A stretch of DNA of 14,686 nucleotides from contig QIHU01000198.1 in assembly GCA_003231035.1 (NCBI GenBank), positions 1 through 14,686 of the forward strand, read 5' to 3'. The position numbers and the translations under genes were made by a program. The DNA is from Acidobacteriota bacterium. GTDB taxonomy: Bacteria > Acidobacteriota > Thermoanaerobaculia > Multivoradales > SZUA-115. The notes beneath the pieces are model-generated. The model ran no database searches. It was given only the letters and a program-made list of their open reading frames with translations, and had not been told where the DNA came from. Positions 1 through 7,655 of this stretch are shown piece by piece (the stretch's first letter is position 1; every line of letters begins with the position of its first letter).

Positions 1-237
1 CTCGACCAAGAGGGGCGCTTGGTGGTGATTTCGTACCACAGCCTCGAGGACCGCATCGTCAAGAACCGAGTGCGCGACCTGGCCCGCGGCCAGATCGATC
101 AGGTCACCGGTCGACCCCATGCCGAAACTCAGTTGATCGAAGTCTTGACCAAGAAACCTCTTCGGCCCAGCCAAGACGAGGTGGAAGCCAATCCCCGTTC
201 ACGCTCGGCTCGCCTGCGGGCCGCCCGCCGGATCTGA
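1..237 (+). CDS. rsmH: 16S rRNA (cytosine-1402-N4)-methyltransferase RsmH, C-terminal part (5' end outside window)
   Basis: This is the last 78 codons of RsmH (MraW), the SAM-dependent enzyme that N4-methylates C1402 of 16S rRNA in the ribosomal P site. The frame is open from base 1, so the gene is cut by the window edge and is not naturally truncated. The family signature ISYHSLEDRIVK lies near the start of the visible part, and the typical C-terminal end NPRSRSARLRAARR is intact before the TGA at 235-237. Between them is the usual basic segment with LTKKPLRPSQDEVEANP. RsmH is about 310 residues in most bacteria, so roughly three quarters, including the SAM-binding motifs, lie upstream. It is the normal first or second gene of the dcw cluster, and ftsL follows after 17 nt. 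The assignment is secure from motif and context. Confidence 0.95.
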   Translation, partial: LDQEGRLVVISYHSLEDRIVKNRVRDLARGQIDQVTGRPHAETQLIEVLTKKPLRPSQDEVEANPRSRSARLRAARRI

Positions 238-254
238 TTTGAGGTCTCCCTTCC

Positions 255-647
255 ATGAAGACCCCGTACGCCCAAACGCTACGCCGCGAGCCGGCCAACA
301 GCTATCTGCGCCGCGAGCGGGATGGCCAGCGGCGGCGTGAGTTGTTGTTGGTGATCCTGGCGCTGGTTCCGCTGGCGGCGGGGCTGTTGGGGTACACCTG
401 GGTGGAACTGCAAACTCTTTCGGCTGGCTACCGCATCAACAAGCTCGAAACGGAGCTGCACGAACTGCAACGTCAAGAGCGCCACCTGCGTCTCGAAGCC
501 GGCAGGCAGGCGCATCCGGCTCGCATCGAGCGGCTGGCGAGTGAGCAGCTGGGATTGCAAGCACAAACGGCAGCCCAGACCGTCCACTACCAGCAACTGG
601 TGCACCCGATGGCACCACGCCGGAGCACCGGCGGAGGTGAGCGGTGA
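255..647 (+). CDS. ftsL: Cell division protein FtsL
   Basis: This is a small bitopic membrane protein of 130 residues with the FtsL architecture. It has a basic cytoplasmic tail (about residues 1-29, Arg-rich), one transmembrane helix (about 30-50, LLLVILALVPLAAGLLGYTW), then a periplasmic coiled coil with leucine heptads (about 58-95). A segment RIERLASEQLGLQ resembles the conserved end of the FtsL zipper. FtsL pairs with FtsB and FtsQ and activates FtsW-FtsI at the septum. Sequence conservation in this family is poor, so the call rests on topology, size and position between rsmH and ftsI. The ATG at 255 is preceded by GAGG at 241-244. The stop overlaps the GTG start of ftsI (GTGA, 644-647), implying translational coupling. 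No ftsB is visible in the window, and it usually lies elsewhere. Confidence 0.9.
   Translation: MKTPYAQTLRREPANSYLRRERDGQRRRELLLVILALVPLAAGLLGYTWVELQTLSAGYRINKLETELHELQRQERHLRLEAGRQAHPARIERLASEQLGLQAQTAAQTVHYQQLVHPMAPRRSTGGGER
633..640 (+). promoter_or_regulatory. Shine-Dalgarno site that fixes the ftsI GTG start
   Basis: GGAGGTGA is a near-perfect anti-16S match inside the last codons of ftsL. The GGAGG core ends six bases before the GTG at 644, which is the expected spacing. This supports the non-ATG start and the GTGA overlap rather than a later internal start for ftsI. Confidence 0.75.
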
Positions 648-2410
648 GTACCCTCACCGAGGCAGGCCACCAGAAGGCCGGATGGCGGCTGGTGACTTTC
701 GTGGTCCTGCTGGTGGCCTGCTTCCTCACCGCGGGAATGCGGCTGGGCTACTTGCAGATTGAACGTCATGGCCACTACACCGAGCTGGCGCGCAAGCAAC
801 AGCACCGTACGATCACCCTCAACCCACCGCGAGGCACCCTGTTTGACGCCACCGGCCGCGAGCTGGCGGTCTCGGCACCGGCCGACTCGATTTTCGCCGA
901 TCCCCAAGCGATTCAAGATCCCGCCGCCCTCGCCGAGGCGCTCGCGCCGGTTCTCGGGCTGCCCCAGGATGTTCTGAGAAAAAAGCTGACCGCGACCAAC
1001 CAGTTCGTCTGGTTGGCGCGACAGGTGGACGAAGCGGTCTCCGAGGCGGTTAAAGAGCTTAAGCTACCCGGTATCCACTGGCGCGAGGAGAGCCGTCGCT
1101 TCTACCCTTACGGCGAACTCGGCGCCCACGTCCTGGGCTTCGTCGGTACCGATTTCCACGGCTTGGCCGGCATTGAGGCACAGTACGAGAAGGTGGTCGC
1201 CGGCCATATTGGTCAACGCATGGTGTTGCGCGACGCCAGCGGCCAGCTAGCGGTCGCACCCGGCGTCGCCGCGGAGGCCGCCCGGCCGGGGCGCGACCTC
1301 CATCTCACTCTCGACGGCGCCATGCAGCACATCGCCGAGCGCGAGCTGCTGGCTGTAATCCGCAAGTACGACGCCGCCGCGGGCAGCGTCGTACTGCTCG
1401 ACCCGACCACCGGCGCGGTCAAGGCGATGGCCTCGTGGCCGACCTTCGACCCCAACCGTTTCGGCGCCTACCCCGACCGCACAACTCGCTGGCGCAACCG
1501 CGCGGTGGCCGACGCGTTCGAGCCCGGCTCGGTGTTCAAGGTGGTGGTCGCCGCCGCCGCGCTGGAAGAGAACGTCATTGACCCGAGCGACATCATCGAC
1601 TGCCAGATGGGCAAGCTGCTCGTGCAAGGGGTCGCCATTCGCGACTACAAACCTTTTGGTTTGTTGACTTTCCGCGAAGTGATCTCGAAGTCGAGCAACA
1701 TTGGGACGATCAAAGTCAAACAACGGATCGGTGACCCCAGGTTCTACCAGCAAATGCTCGCCTACGGTTTCGGCGCCAAGACTGGCATCGACCTGCCCGG
1801 AGAGAGCCTCGGGATCCTGCGCCCGATCGAGGACTGGCCACCGCGCACCGGTGCCTACGCCGCCTTTGGCCAAGGGATCTCGGTCACCGCCATCCAGCTC
1901 GCCGCCGCCTTCGGCGCCATCGCCAACGGTGGCACGCTGATGAAGCCCTACGTGGTCGAAGCGATCGGCAGCGGCACCCAGCGCGAGAGGATCGGCACAC
2001 CGACCGCGGTCGGCCGGGTGATGTCCAAAGCCACCGCGCGACAGGTGGGCCGTCTTCTGGAAGCGGTGGTCGCCGAGGGTACGGCGCGGCGGGCGCAAGT
2101 TGAAGGCTACCGCATCGCCGGCAAGACCAGTACGGCACAAAAGGCCGTGGTGGGCGGCTATTCCGCCACCGACCACATCGCCGTTTTCGCCGGTTTCGGC
2201 CCTTCCCGCTCCGCTCGACTGGTCACCGCGGTGGTGGTGGACCGGCCGCGCGGCAACATCCATGGGGGCGTGGTGGCGGCCCCGGTCTTCGCCGCGATCA
2301 ACCGCCAGGCTCTGGTCGCCCTGGGCATCGCTCCCGAAGCTGAGATCACGGAGAGCGAAAGCGCCGATGGCGGAGACGACGACCCCTGGCGCGTCGAGGC
2401 GGGGGGATGA
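644..2410 (+). CDS. ftsI: Peptidoglycan D,D-transpeptidase FtsI (class B PBP, PBP3 type)
   Basis: This septal transpeptidase of 588 residues cross-links glycan strands polymerised by FtsW. An N-terminal transmembrane helix (about 14-38) is followed by the class B PBP pedestal region, with RGTLFDATGRELA near residue 62 and RRFYPYGELGAHVLGFVG near 150. The transpeptidase domain follows. The acylated serine is S296 in the SVFK motif (S296-K299), and the SxN motif is S350-S351-N352. The third motif is K494-T495-S496, so the usual KTG glycine is serine here; the flanking AGK and TAQK are normal. There is no PASTA domain, and the tail (about 570-588) is acidic. The family fit and neighbours (ftsL upstream, murE downstream) point to septal FtsI rather than the elongation PBP2. 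The GTG start is supported by a strong ribosome binding site. The stop overlaps murE (ATGA). Confidence 0.96.
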   Translation: MSTLTEAGHQKAGWRLVTFVVLLVACFLTAGMRLGYLQIERHGHYTELARKQQHRTITLNPPRGTLFDATGRELAVSAPADSIFADPQAIQDPAALAEALAPVLGLPQDVLRKKLTATNQFVWLARQVDEAVSEAVKELKLPGIHWREESRRFYPYGELGAHVLGFVGTDFHGLAGIEAQYEKVVAGHIGQRMVLRDASGQLAVAPGVAAEAARPGRDLHLTLDGAMQHIAERELLAVIRKYDAAAGSVVLLDPTTGAVKAMASWPTFDPNRFGAYPDRTTRWRNRAVADAFEPGSVFKVVVAAAALEENVIDPSDIIDCQMGKLLVQGVAIRDYKPFGLLTFREVISKSSNIGTIKVKQRIGDPRFYQQMLAYGFGAKTGIDLPGESLGILRPIEDWPPRTGAYAAFGQGISVTAIQLAAAFGAIANGGTLMKPYVVEAIGSGTQRERIGTPTAVGRVMSKATARQVGRLLEAVVAEGTARRAQVEGYRIAGKTSTAQKAVVGGYSATDHIAVFAGFGPSRSARLVTAVVVDRPRGNIHGGVVAAPVFAAINRQALVALGIAPEAEITESESADGGDDDPWRVEAGG

Positions 2411-3942
2411 TGATTCCCGAACTGATGGCGGGGCTGCCCGTCCAGCTGCCGCCGACCCTCGGCACGGTTGAGTTTGGGACCGAGGTCAAGGTCCACGGGA
2501 TCACCCACGACTCGCGTCGGGTGGCGGCCGGGGATCTCTTCGTCGCCTGCTTGGGTGAGAACTTCGACGGGCGGCGTTTCGCCGATCAGGCGGTGGAGCG
2601 CGGAGCGGTGGCCATCCTAGCGCCGGAGCCGGCGCCGGCAGCGGAGGAACCCGGCGCCTGGCAACGGGTGCCGTGGGTGACCACCGAGCGACCGCACAGC
2701 CTGCTGGCACCGCTCGCCGCTCGCCTCCATGGCCATCCCGACCGCGAATTGACCCTGGTCGGTATCACCGGCACCAACGGCAAGTCGACTCTCGTCGCGC
2801 TCACCGCCTCGATTCTCCAAGCGGCCGGCTTGTCGACCGGCGCCATGGGGACGCTGGGTTTCCAGCTCGGCGGCGCTCCTTTCCCCGGTGAGACCAGCAC
2901 CCCGACAACGCCGGAAGCACCCGATTTCTACCGCACGCTGCGCCACATGAGGGAAGCCGGTGCCGAAGCGGTGACCATGGAGGTCTCGAGCCACGCCCTA
3001 GTCCAAGGACGGGTGGCCGGCGCCAGGTATCGCGTCGCCGCCTTCACCAATCTGTCGCGCGACCATTTCGACTTCCACGACGGTTTTGAGGACTACTACC
3101 TGGCCAAGCGGCGGCTCTTCGATCAGTTGGAGCCCTCCGGCATCGCCGTCCTCCCCACCGAAGATCGCTACGGCCGGCGCCTGCAAGAAGAACTGAAGGG
3201 CGAGGGGATCTCCATCCTCACCTGGGGCGAGGGCGGTGACATCGCCCCCAAGGAGGTCGAGCTGACCTCCACTGGAACCCGCGGCGTGCTCGCCACCCCG
3301 CGCGGCGATCTCCACTTTGAGACCCCGTTGCTGGGGCGCTACAACCTACTCAACTTGACCGCCGCGGCGGCCGTGGCCGAGGCTCTCGAACTGCCGCACG
3401 CGGCGGTGACCACAGCCTTGGCGGCGCAGCACCCGGTGCGCGGTCGGCTGGAGGCGATCGACGGCGGCCAGCCCTTCCCCGCCTACGTCGACTACGCCCA
3501 CACCGACGGAGCACTCGAAGCGGCCCTCTCGTCGCTACGCGAGCTGGACGACCGGCGCATCGTCCTGATCTTCGGCTGCGGCGGCGACCGCGACCCCGGC
3601 AAGCGGCCCTTGATGGGACGGGTGGCCGGCAGCCTCGCCGACTACGTGGTGCTGACTTCGGACAACCCCCGGAGTGAAGATCCGCTGGCCATCATCCACG
3701 CCGTCGAGGCCGGTCTCAAGGAGGGCGGCAAGGCCGACTACGAGGTGGTACCGGATCGCCGCGAAGCCATCCGGCGCGCCGTCGAAGTGGCCGCGTTATT
3801 CACCCGCAAGGCCACCATCCTGCTCGCCGGCAAGGGCCACGAGAGCGAGCAAATCGTCGGCGACCGCCGCTTGACCTTCTCCGATCACGACGAGATGCGA
3901 GCAGCTCTGGAGGCGAGGTTTGACTCGGCGGTCCATCAATGA
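2407..3942 (+). CDS. murE: UDP-N-acetylmuramoyl-L-alanyl-D-glutamate--2,6-diaminopimelate ligase MurE
   Basis: This cytoplasmic Mur ligase of 511 residues adds the third amino acid to UDP-MurNAc-L-Ala-D-Glu using ATP. The ATP-binding loop GITGTNGKST starts at G119, with K126 as the phosphate-binding lysine. TSTPTTPE and the MEVSSHAL segment belong to the UDP-substrate/Mg site. K234 in YYLAKRRLF is the expected carbamylated lysine. The C-terminal domain has VDYAHTDGALE and DNPRSED, with D419-N420-P421-R422. DNPR is the established signature of meso-diaminopimelate-adding MurE (lysine enzymes differ here), so DAP-type peptidoglycan is predicted. Length is close to the E. coli enzyme (about 495). 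The start overlaps the ftsI stop. A second in-frame ATG directly follows at 2410, so the true start may be one codon later. The 3' end overlaps murF by 23 nt. Confidence 0.97.
   Translation: MMIPELMAGLPVQLPPTLGTVEFGTEVKVHGITHDSRRVAAGDLFVACLGENFDGRRFADQAVERGAVAILAPEPAPAAEEPGAWQRVPWVTTERPHSLLAPLAARLHGHPDRELTLVGITGTNGKSTLVALTASILQAAGLSTGAMGTLGFQLGGAPFPGETSTPTTPEAPDFYRTLRHMREAGAEAVTMEVSSHALVQGRVAGARYRVAAFTNLSRDHFDFHDGFEDYYLAKRRLFDQLEPSGIAVLPTEDRYGRRLQEELKGEGISILTWGEGGDIAPKEVELTSTGTRGVLATPRGDLHFETPLLGRYNLLNLTAAAAVAEALELPHAAVTTALAAQHPVRGRLEAIDGGQPFPAYVDYAHTDGALEAALSSLRELDDRRIVLIFGCGGDRDPGKRPLMGRVAGSLADYVVLTSDNPRSEDPLAIIHAVEAGLKEGGKADYEVVPDRREAIRRAVEVAALFTRKATILLAGKGHESEQIVGDRRLTFSDHDEMRAALEARFDSAVHQ
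3909..3913 (+). promoter_or_regulatory. Shine-Dalgarno site for the murF TTG start
   Basis: GGAGG lies within the murE coding end, six bases before the TTG at 3920. A second GAGG follows at 3915-3918. The spacing and the homology of the encoded N-terminus to the MurF family favour TTG at 3920; the first ATG (3956) would remove conserved N-terminal residues. Confidence 0.65.
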
Positions 3943-5440
3943 AGCCGCGCAAGCGATGGGGGGCACGATGATCGGCCCCACCACCGACGCCCGGCAGACG
4001 ACCTACTCGGGCGCCGCCCTCGACTCGCGTCAAGCGGGAGACGGAGCGCTCTTCTTTGCCGTTCCCGGTGAACAGACCGACGGCCATCGCTTCGTGCGCG
4101 CCGCCTTCGAGAGCGGCGCCAGCGCGGCGGTAGTCCACCACGAGGAGGTCGACGCCCCCGAGGACAGCCTCTTGATCCGGGTCGACGACACCACCGAAGC
4201 GCTCCATGCCCTGACCCGCGCGGTGCGCCAACAAACACCCGAGCGGCTCATCGGTATCACCGGTTCGGCCGGCAAAACCACCACCAAGGAGCTCCTCGCG
4301 GCGATGCTCGCCGAGCGCTACCGGGTGGCCAAGAGCCCCGGCAATCTGAACAACCTGTACGGCTTCCCGCTGGCCCTGCTTTCGATCCCCGCCGACAGCG
4401 AGTGGATGGTCGCCGAGATGGGGATGTCCACCCCGGACGAACTGGCCGGGGTCAGCCGGCTGGCCACGCCCGATGCCGTGGTCTTGCTCAATGTCGGCGC
4501 CGCCCACCTTGAAAACTTCCCTTCGCTGCGCGCCATTGCCGACGCCAAGGCGGGGGTCATGGCCGGCTTGAGCGCCGACGGTCTAGTGATCGCCAACGCC
4601 GACGACCCCGAAGTGGTCGCCGCCATCCGCCGTCACCGTCCCGAGAGTCCAACCCTGTGGTACAGCGAGAGGGAGGCCGGGGCGACCACCCAAGGGAGCC
4701 CCGTGCCGCGGGTGCGTGCCAGGGCGATCGAACCCCTCGCGAGCACCGAGAACGACGACGGCGAGGGCCAGATCGGCTACCGTTTCCTCCTCGCTTTGGA
4801 CGACGACGGCGAGACCGTCACCCAGCTCGTCGAGCTCCCGCTTCACGGCCGTTACAACGTCTCCAACTGTCTGGCCGCCGCGGCCGCCGCTTGGGCCCTC
4901 GGGGTGAGTCCCGCCGAGATCGCCCGCGCCGTCCTCGCCGCCCGACCTCCGAGCGGCCGGGGAGTCGTCCATCGCTTCGAGGGTAGGGTGACGGTGATCG
5001 ACGACTCCTACAACTCCAACCCACGGGCGCTCGAACTCGCCCTGGACAGCGCCGCCGCCCTCGCCTCGGGTCTGACCAATCCGAGCGGAAAGCCACGCCA
5101 CTGGGCTGTGCTCGGCGACATGCTCGAACTGGGTCCCCAGGCACCCGAGCTGCACCGCCGCCGGGGTGCTCAGGCGGCGAAGCTCGGCTTTGCGCCACTG
5201 GTCGCGGTCGGCCCCTTGAGCGAGGCTCTGCTCGACGGCGCCCGAGAAGCGGGCGCCTCAGCCGCCGACTGCCTGCACTTCACTACTGCTGAAGAGGCTA
5301 CCGTTTGGGCGACCCGCCAACTGCAAGCGGGCGACGTGGTTTTGGTCAAGGGCTCGCGCGGCATCGGACTGGAGACCGTGGTCGAGGCACTCTTGGAGCG
5401 GGCTGAAGAGCTCGCGGTAGCGGCGGGAGGGGAACCCTAG
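3920..5440 (+). CDS. murF: UDP-N-acetylmuramoyl-tripeptide--D-alanyl-D-alanine ligase MurF
   Basis: This cytoplasmic Mur ligase completes the UDP-MurNAc-pentapeptide by adding D-Ala-D-Ala with ATP. The N-terminal domain contains the MurF-type AALDSRQAGDGALFFAVPG stretch. The ATP loop GITGSAGKTTTKE starts at G112, with K119. Further family marks are GNLNN with FPLALL, VAEMGMSTPDEL, NVGAAHLENF, and DDSYNSNPRALE in the C-terminal domain, then AVLGDMLELG. At 506 residues it is longer than E. coli MurF (about 450). The surplus sits in an acidic stretch around residues 270-300 and a short insert before AVLGDMLELG. The TTG start gives a proper MurF N-terminus and overlaps murE by 23 nt, an unusually deep overlap for this cluster. 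The TAG stop abuts the mraY ATG with no gap. Confidence 0.96.
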   Translation: MTRRSINEAAQAMGGTMIGPTTDARQTTYSGAALDSRQAGDGALFFAVPGEQTDGHRFVRAAFESGASAAVVHHEEVDAPEDSLLIRVDDTTEALHALTRAVRQQTPERLIGITGSAGKTTTKELLAAMLAERYRVAKSPGNLNNLYGFPLALLSIPADSEWMVAEMGMSTPDELAGVSRLATPDAVVLLNVGAAHLENFPSLRAIADAKAGVMAGLSADGLVIANADDPEVVAAIRRHRPESPTLWYSEREAGATTQGSPVPRVRARAIEPLASTENDDGEGQIGYRFLLALDDDGETVTQLVELPLHGRYNVSNCLAAAAAAWALGVSPAEIARAVLAARPPSGRGVVHRFEGRVTVIDDSYNSNPRALELALDSAAALASGLTNPSGKPRHWAVLGDMLELGPQAPELHRRRGAQAAKLGFAPLVAVGPLSEALLDGAREAGASAADCLHFTTAEEATVWATRQLQAGDVVLVKGSRGIGLETVVEALLERAEELAVAAGGEP

Positions 5441-6526
5441 ATGCTCTATCAGCTCCTTTTTCCGCTCGCCGATCAATTCCAACTGTTCAACGTTTTCCGC
5501 TACATCACCTTCCGCACCGCCGGTGCCACGGTGACCGCGCTGATCCTCAGCCTGGCACTCGGGCCGCGCTTCATCCAGCTACTGCGCCGCCAATCGGTGG
5601 GGCAGAACATCCGCGACGAAGGGCCCAAGAGCCACCAAGCCAAGGCCGGCACACCAACCATGGGCGGAGTGTTGATCTTGATCGCGGTGACCGTCCCCAC
5701 CCTGCTGTGGGCCAACCTCGGCAATGTTTACGTGTGGATCACACTCTTCACCACCCTGGCCTTCGGCACCATCGGCTTCATCGACGATTTCACCAAGGTG
5801 CGTCAAGGGCGCAACCTCGGTCTCACCGCGCGCAGCAAGTTCCTCCTGCAAACGGTGGTCGGCACCCTCACCGGCATTTCGCTCCTGGTTCTGCCCCCGG
5901 CGCATGGCTTCGAGCCCACCCTCGCCTTCCCCTTCTTCAAGACGTTGGTGATCAATCTCGGGGTGCTCTACGTGCCCTTCGTCGCCCTCGTCTTGGTGGG
6001 TGCTTCCAATGCAGTCAACTTGACCGACGGGCTGGATGGGCTAGCGATCGGCGCGACTTTGGTCGCCGCCTCCACCTACGCCATCTTCACCTACATCGCC
6101 GGCAACCGAGTGTTGACCGACTACCTGCAAGTTCCCTACGTACCCGGCGCCGGCGAGCTGGCCGTGTTCTGTGGCTCCTTGGTCGGCGCCAGCCTGGGCT
6201 TCTTGTGGTTCAACGCCCAACCGGCCGAGGTCTTCATGGGCGACGTCGGCTCACTCGCCATCGGCGCCGCCATCGGCATGATGGCGGTCATCGCCAAGCA
6301 GGAACTGGTGCTGGTGCTGGTCGGCGGCCTCTTTGTCATGGAGGCACTGTCGGTGATCCTCCAGGTGGCCTCCTTCAAGCTTCGCGGCAAACGCATCTTC
6401 AAGATGGCGCCGATCCACCATCACTTCGAGGAATCCGGCTGGGCTGAGTCCAAGGTAACGGTGCGTTTCTGGATCCTCTCCATCCTCTTTGCCCTGCTCA
6501 GCCTCTCGACATTGAAACTGCGATGA
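5441..6526 (+). CDS. mraY: Phospho-N-acetylmuramoyl-pentapeptide-transferase MraY
   Basis: This integral membrane enzyme transfers phospho-MurNAc-pentapeptide from UDP to undecaprenyl phosphate, giving lipid I on the inner face of the membrane. At 361 residues it is full length, with about ten hydrophobic helices. Catalytic residues are visible: D115-D116 in GFIDDFTK and D268 in FMGDVGSLA. The NLTDGLDGLA loop and the PIHHHFE histidine motif near the C-terminus are also present. The conserved N-terminal block PKSHQAKAGTPTMGG is intact. The ATG at 5441 directly follows the murF stop, so ribosomes probably reinitiate. In most dcw clusters murD follows mraY; here the next large gene is ftsW, 45 nt downstream. 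Confidence 0.98.
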   Translation: MLYQLLFPLADQFQLFNVFRYITFRTAGATVTALILSLALGPRFIQLLRRQSVGQNIRDEGPKSHQAKAGTPTMGGVLILIAVTVPTLLWANLGNVYVWITLFTTLAFGTIGFIDDFTKVRQGRNLGLTARSKFLLQTVVGTLTGISLLVLPPAHGFEPTLAFPFFKTLVINLGVLYVPFVALVLVGASNAVNLTDGLDGLAIGATLVAASTYAIFTYIAGNRVLTDYLQVPYVPGAGELAVFCGSLVGASLGFLWFNAQPAEVFMGDVGSLAIGAAIGMMAVIAKQELVLVLVGGLFVMEALSVILQVASFKLRGKRIFKMAPIHHHFEESGWAESKVTVRFWILSILFALLSLSTLKLR

Positions 6527-6579
6527 GAACCGTGTCCACAATGGCGCGCCCGGCGGCCGCGGAGCTCTGCCATGGCTAA
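6523..6579 (+). other. Candidate 18-codon coupling mini-ORF between mraY and ftsW
   Basis: An ATG at 6523 overlaps the mraY stop (ATGA). It opens an 18-codon frame (starting MRTVSTMARP) that ends at TAA 6577-6579, eight bases past the ftsW start. It is out of frame with ftsW. Its peptide does not resemble the N-terminus of MurD, which usually begins with a glycine-rich nucleotide-binding strand. It could be a chance frame, a coupling minicistron that carries ribosomes from mraY to ftsW, or a scar left when murD was lost. No dedicated ribosome binding site stands out. Confidence 0.25.
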
Positions 6580-7651
6580 GAAACTAGCCTTCGACAAGCT
6601 CCTCTTCACCACCCTGTTGGCGCTGGTCGCCTTCGGGTTGGTGATGGTCTACTCGGTCAGCGCGCCGCGCTCGCGCACCACGGTCAACGACATGCTGCTC
6701 ATCCGCCAGGCGATGGCCGCCGGCCTCGGTTTCGTCGCCCTGGGCGTCGCCATGCATGTGCCCTATGGGTTCTTGCGCAAGCCGTGGGTCGTCTACTCCC
6801 TATTGCTCGGCGCGCTGGCTCTGCTGGTCGCGGTGCTCTTTCAACCGACGGTCAACCAGTCGCGGCGGTGGATCTTGCTCGGCCCCTTCTCCTTGCAAGC
6901 CTCGGAGGTGGCCAAGTTGGCGCTCATCCCTTTCATCGCGTACCAGATCCATCGCAAGGAGGGCGATGTCAACCGCCTCGAACTGCTCGTGCCGGTGCTC
7001 TTCGCTCTCGGCCTCACCGCCATGTTGGTCATGGCCGAGCCCGATCAAGGCACCGCCGTCCTCCTGGTGGCGATCGCCGCCACGATGCTTTTTCTGGCCG
7101 GTCTCAAGCTACGCTGGGTGACCCTGGCGGCGGTGGTGTTGGTTCCCATCGCCGCTTTTCTTGCCCTTTCGGTCGACTATCGTAGGGCGCGGCTGCTCTC
7201 CTTTCTCGATCCCGAAGCCGACCCGCTGGGTCACGGCTATCAGGTCCTGCAATCGTTGATCGCCATCGGTTCGGGCGGTCTTTTTGGCCTCGGTCCGGGG
7301 CAGAGCGTGCAGAAACTCTACTACCTGCCGCAGTCCGAATCCGATTTCGTCTTCTCGATCGTCGCCGAGGAACTCGGCCTGCTCGGAGGGCTGGCGGTGC
7401 TGGCCGGTTTCTCGCTGCTCCTCTGGCGCGGCCTGCGCGCCGGTCTACGCGCACCCGATCTTTTCGGTCGCCATCTGGCCATTGGAATCACCTTGCTGCT
7501 GGTGGTCCAGGCGCTGCTGAATGTGGGTGTCGCGACTTCACTGCTACCCACCACCGGCGTGCCGCTGCCGTTTATCTCCTACGGTGGCTCGTCGCTGCTG
7601 ATGGCGATGATCATGGGCGGCATCCTACTCAATATCTCGGAGCACGGATGA
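6572..7651 (+). CDS. ftsW: Septal peptidoglycan glycosyltransferase FtsW (SEDS family)
   Basis: This is a polytopic SEDS protein of 359 residues that polymerises lipid II at the septum together with FtsI. Hydrophobic helices run throughout. Family marks are NQSRRWILLG followed by LQASEVAKLALI (normally PSE; alanine replaces proline before SE), then MAEPDQGTAVLL. YLPQSESDFVFSIVAEELG contains D258, the aspartate matching the catalytic residue of RodA/FtsW. PTTGVPLPFISYGGSSLL marks the end. The last block and the position before murG favour FtsW over RodA. The ATG at 6572 has GGAG at 6561-6564 with seven-base spacing. The C-terminus is short and stops soon after the last helix, without the long tail some FtsW proteins carry. 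It is preceded by the place where murD would be expected. Confidence 0.95.
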   Translation: MAKKLAFDKLLFTTLLALVAFGLVMVYSVSAPRSRTTVNDMLLIRQAMAAGLGFVALGVAMHVPYGFLRKPWVVYSLLLGALALLVAVLFQPTVNQSRRWILLGPFSLQASEVAKLALIPFIAYQIHRKEGDVNRLELLVPVLFALGLTAMLVMAEPDQGTAVLLVAIAATMLFLAGLKLRWVTLAAVVLVPIAAFLALSVDYRRARLLSFLDPEADPLGHGYQVLQSLIAIGSGGLFGLGPGQSVQKLYYLPQSESDFVFSIVAEELGLLGGLAVLAGFSLLLWRGLRAGLRAPDLFGRHLAIGITLLLVVQALLNVGVATSLLPTTGVPLPFISYGGSSLLMAMIMGGILLNISEHG

Positions 7652-7655
7652 ACCG

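Noticed and set aside
1247..2263. 338-codon open frame on the minus strand opposite ftsI
   Set aside because: It is antisense to the transpeptidase domain of ftsI. Its Gly/Asp/His-rich translation has no motif, so it is a coding shadow.
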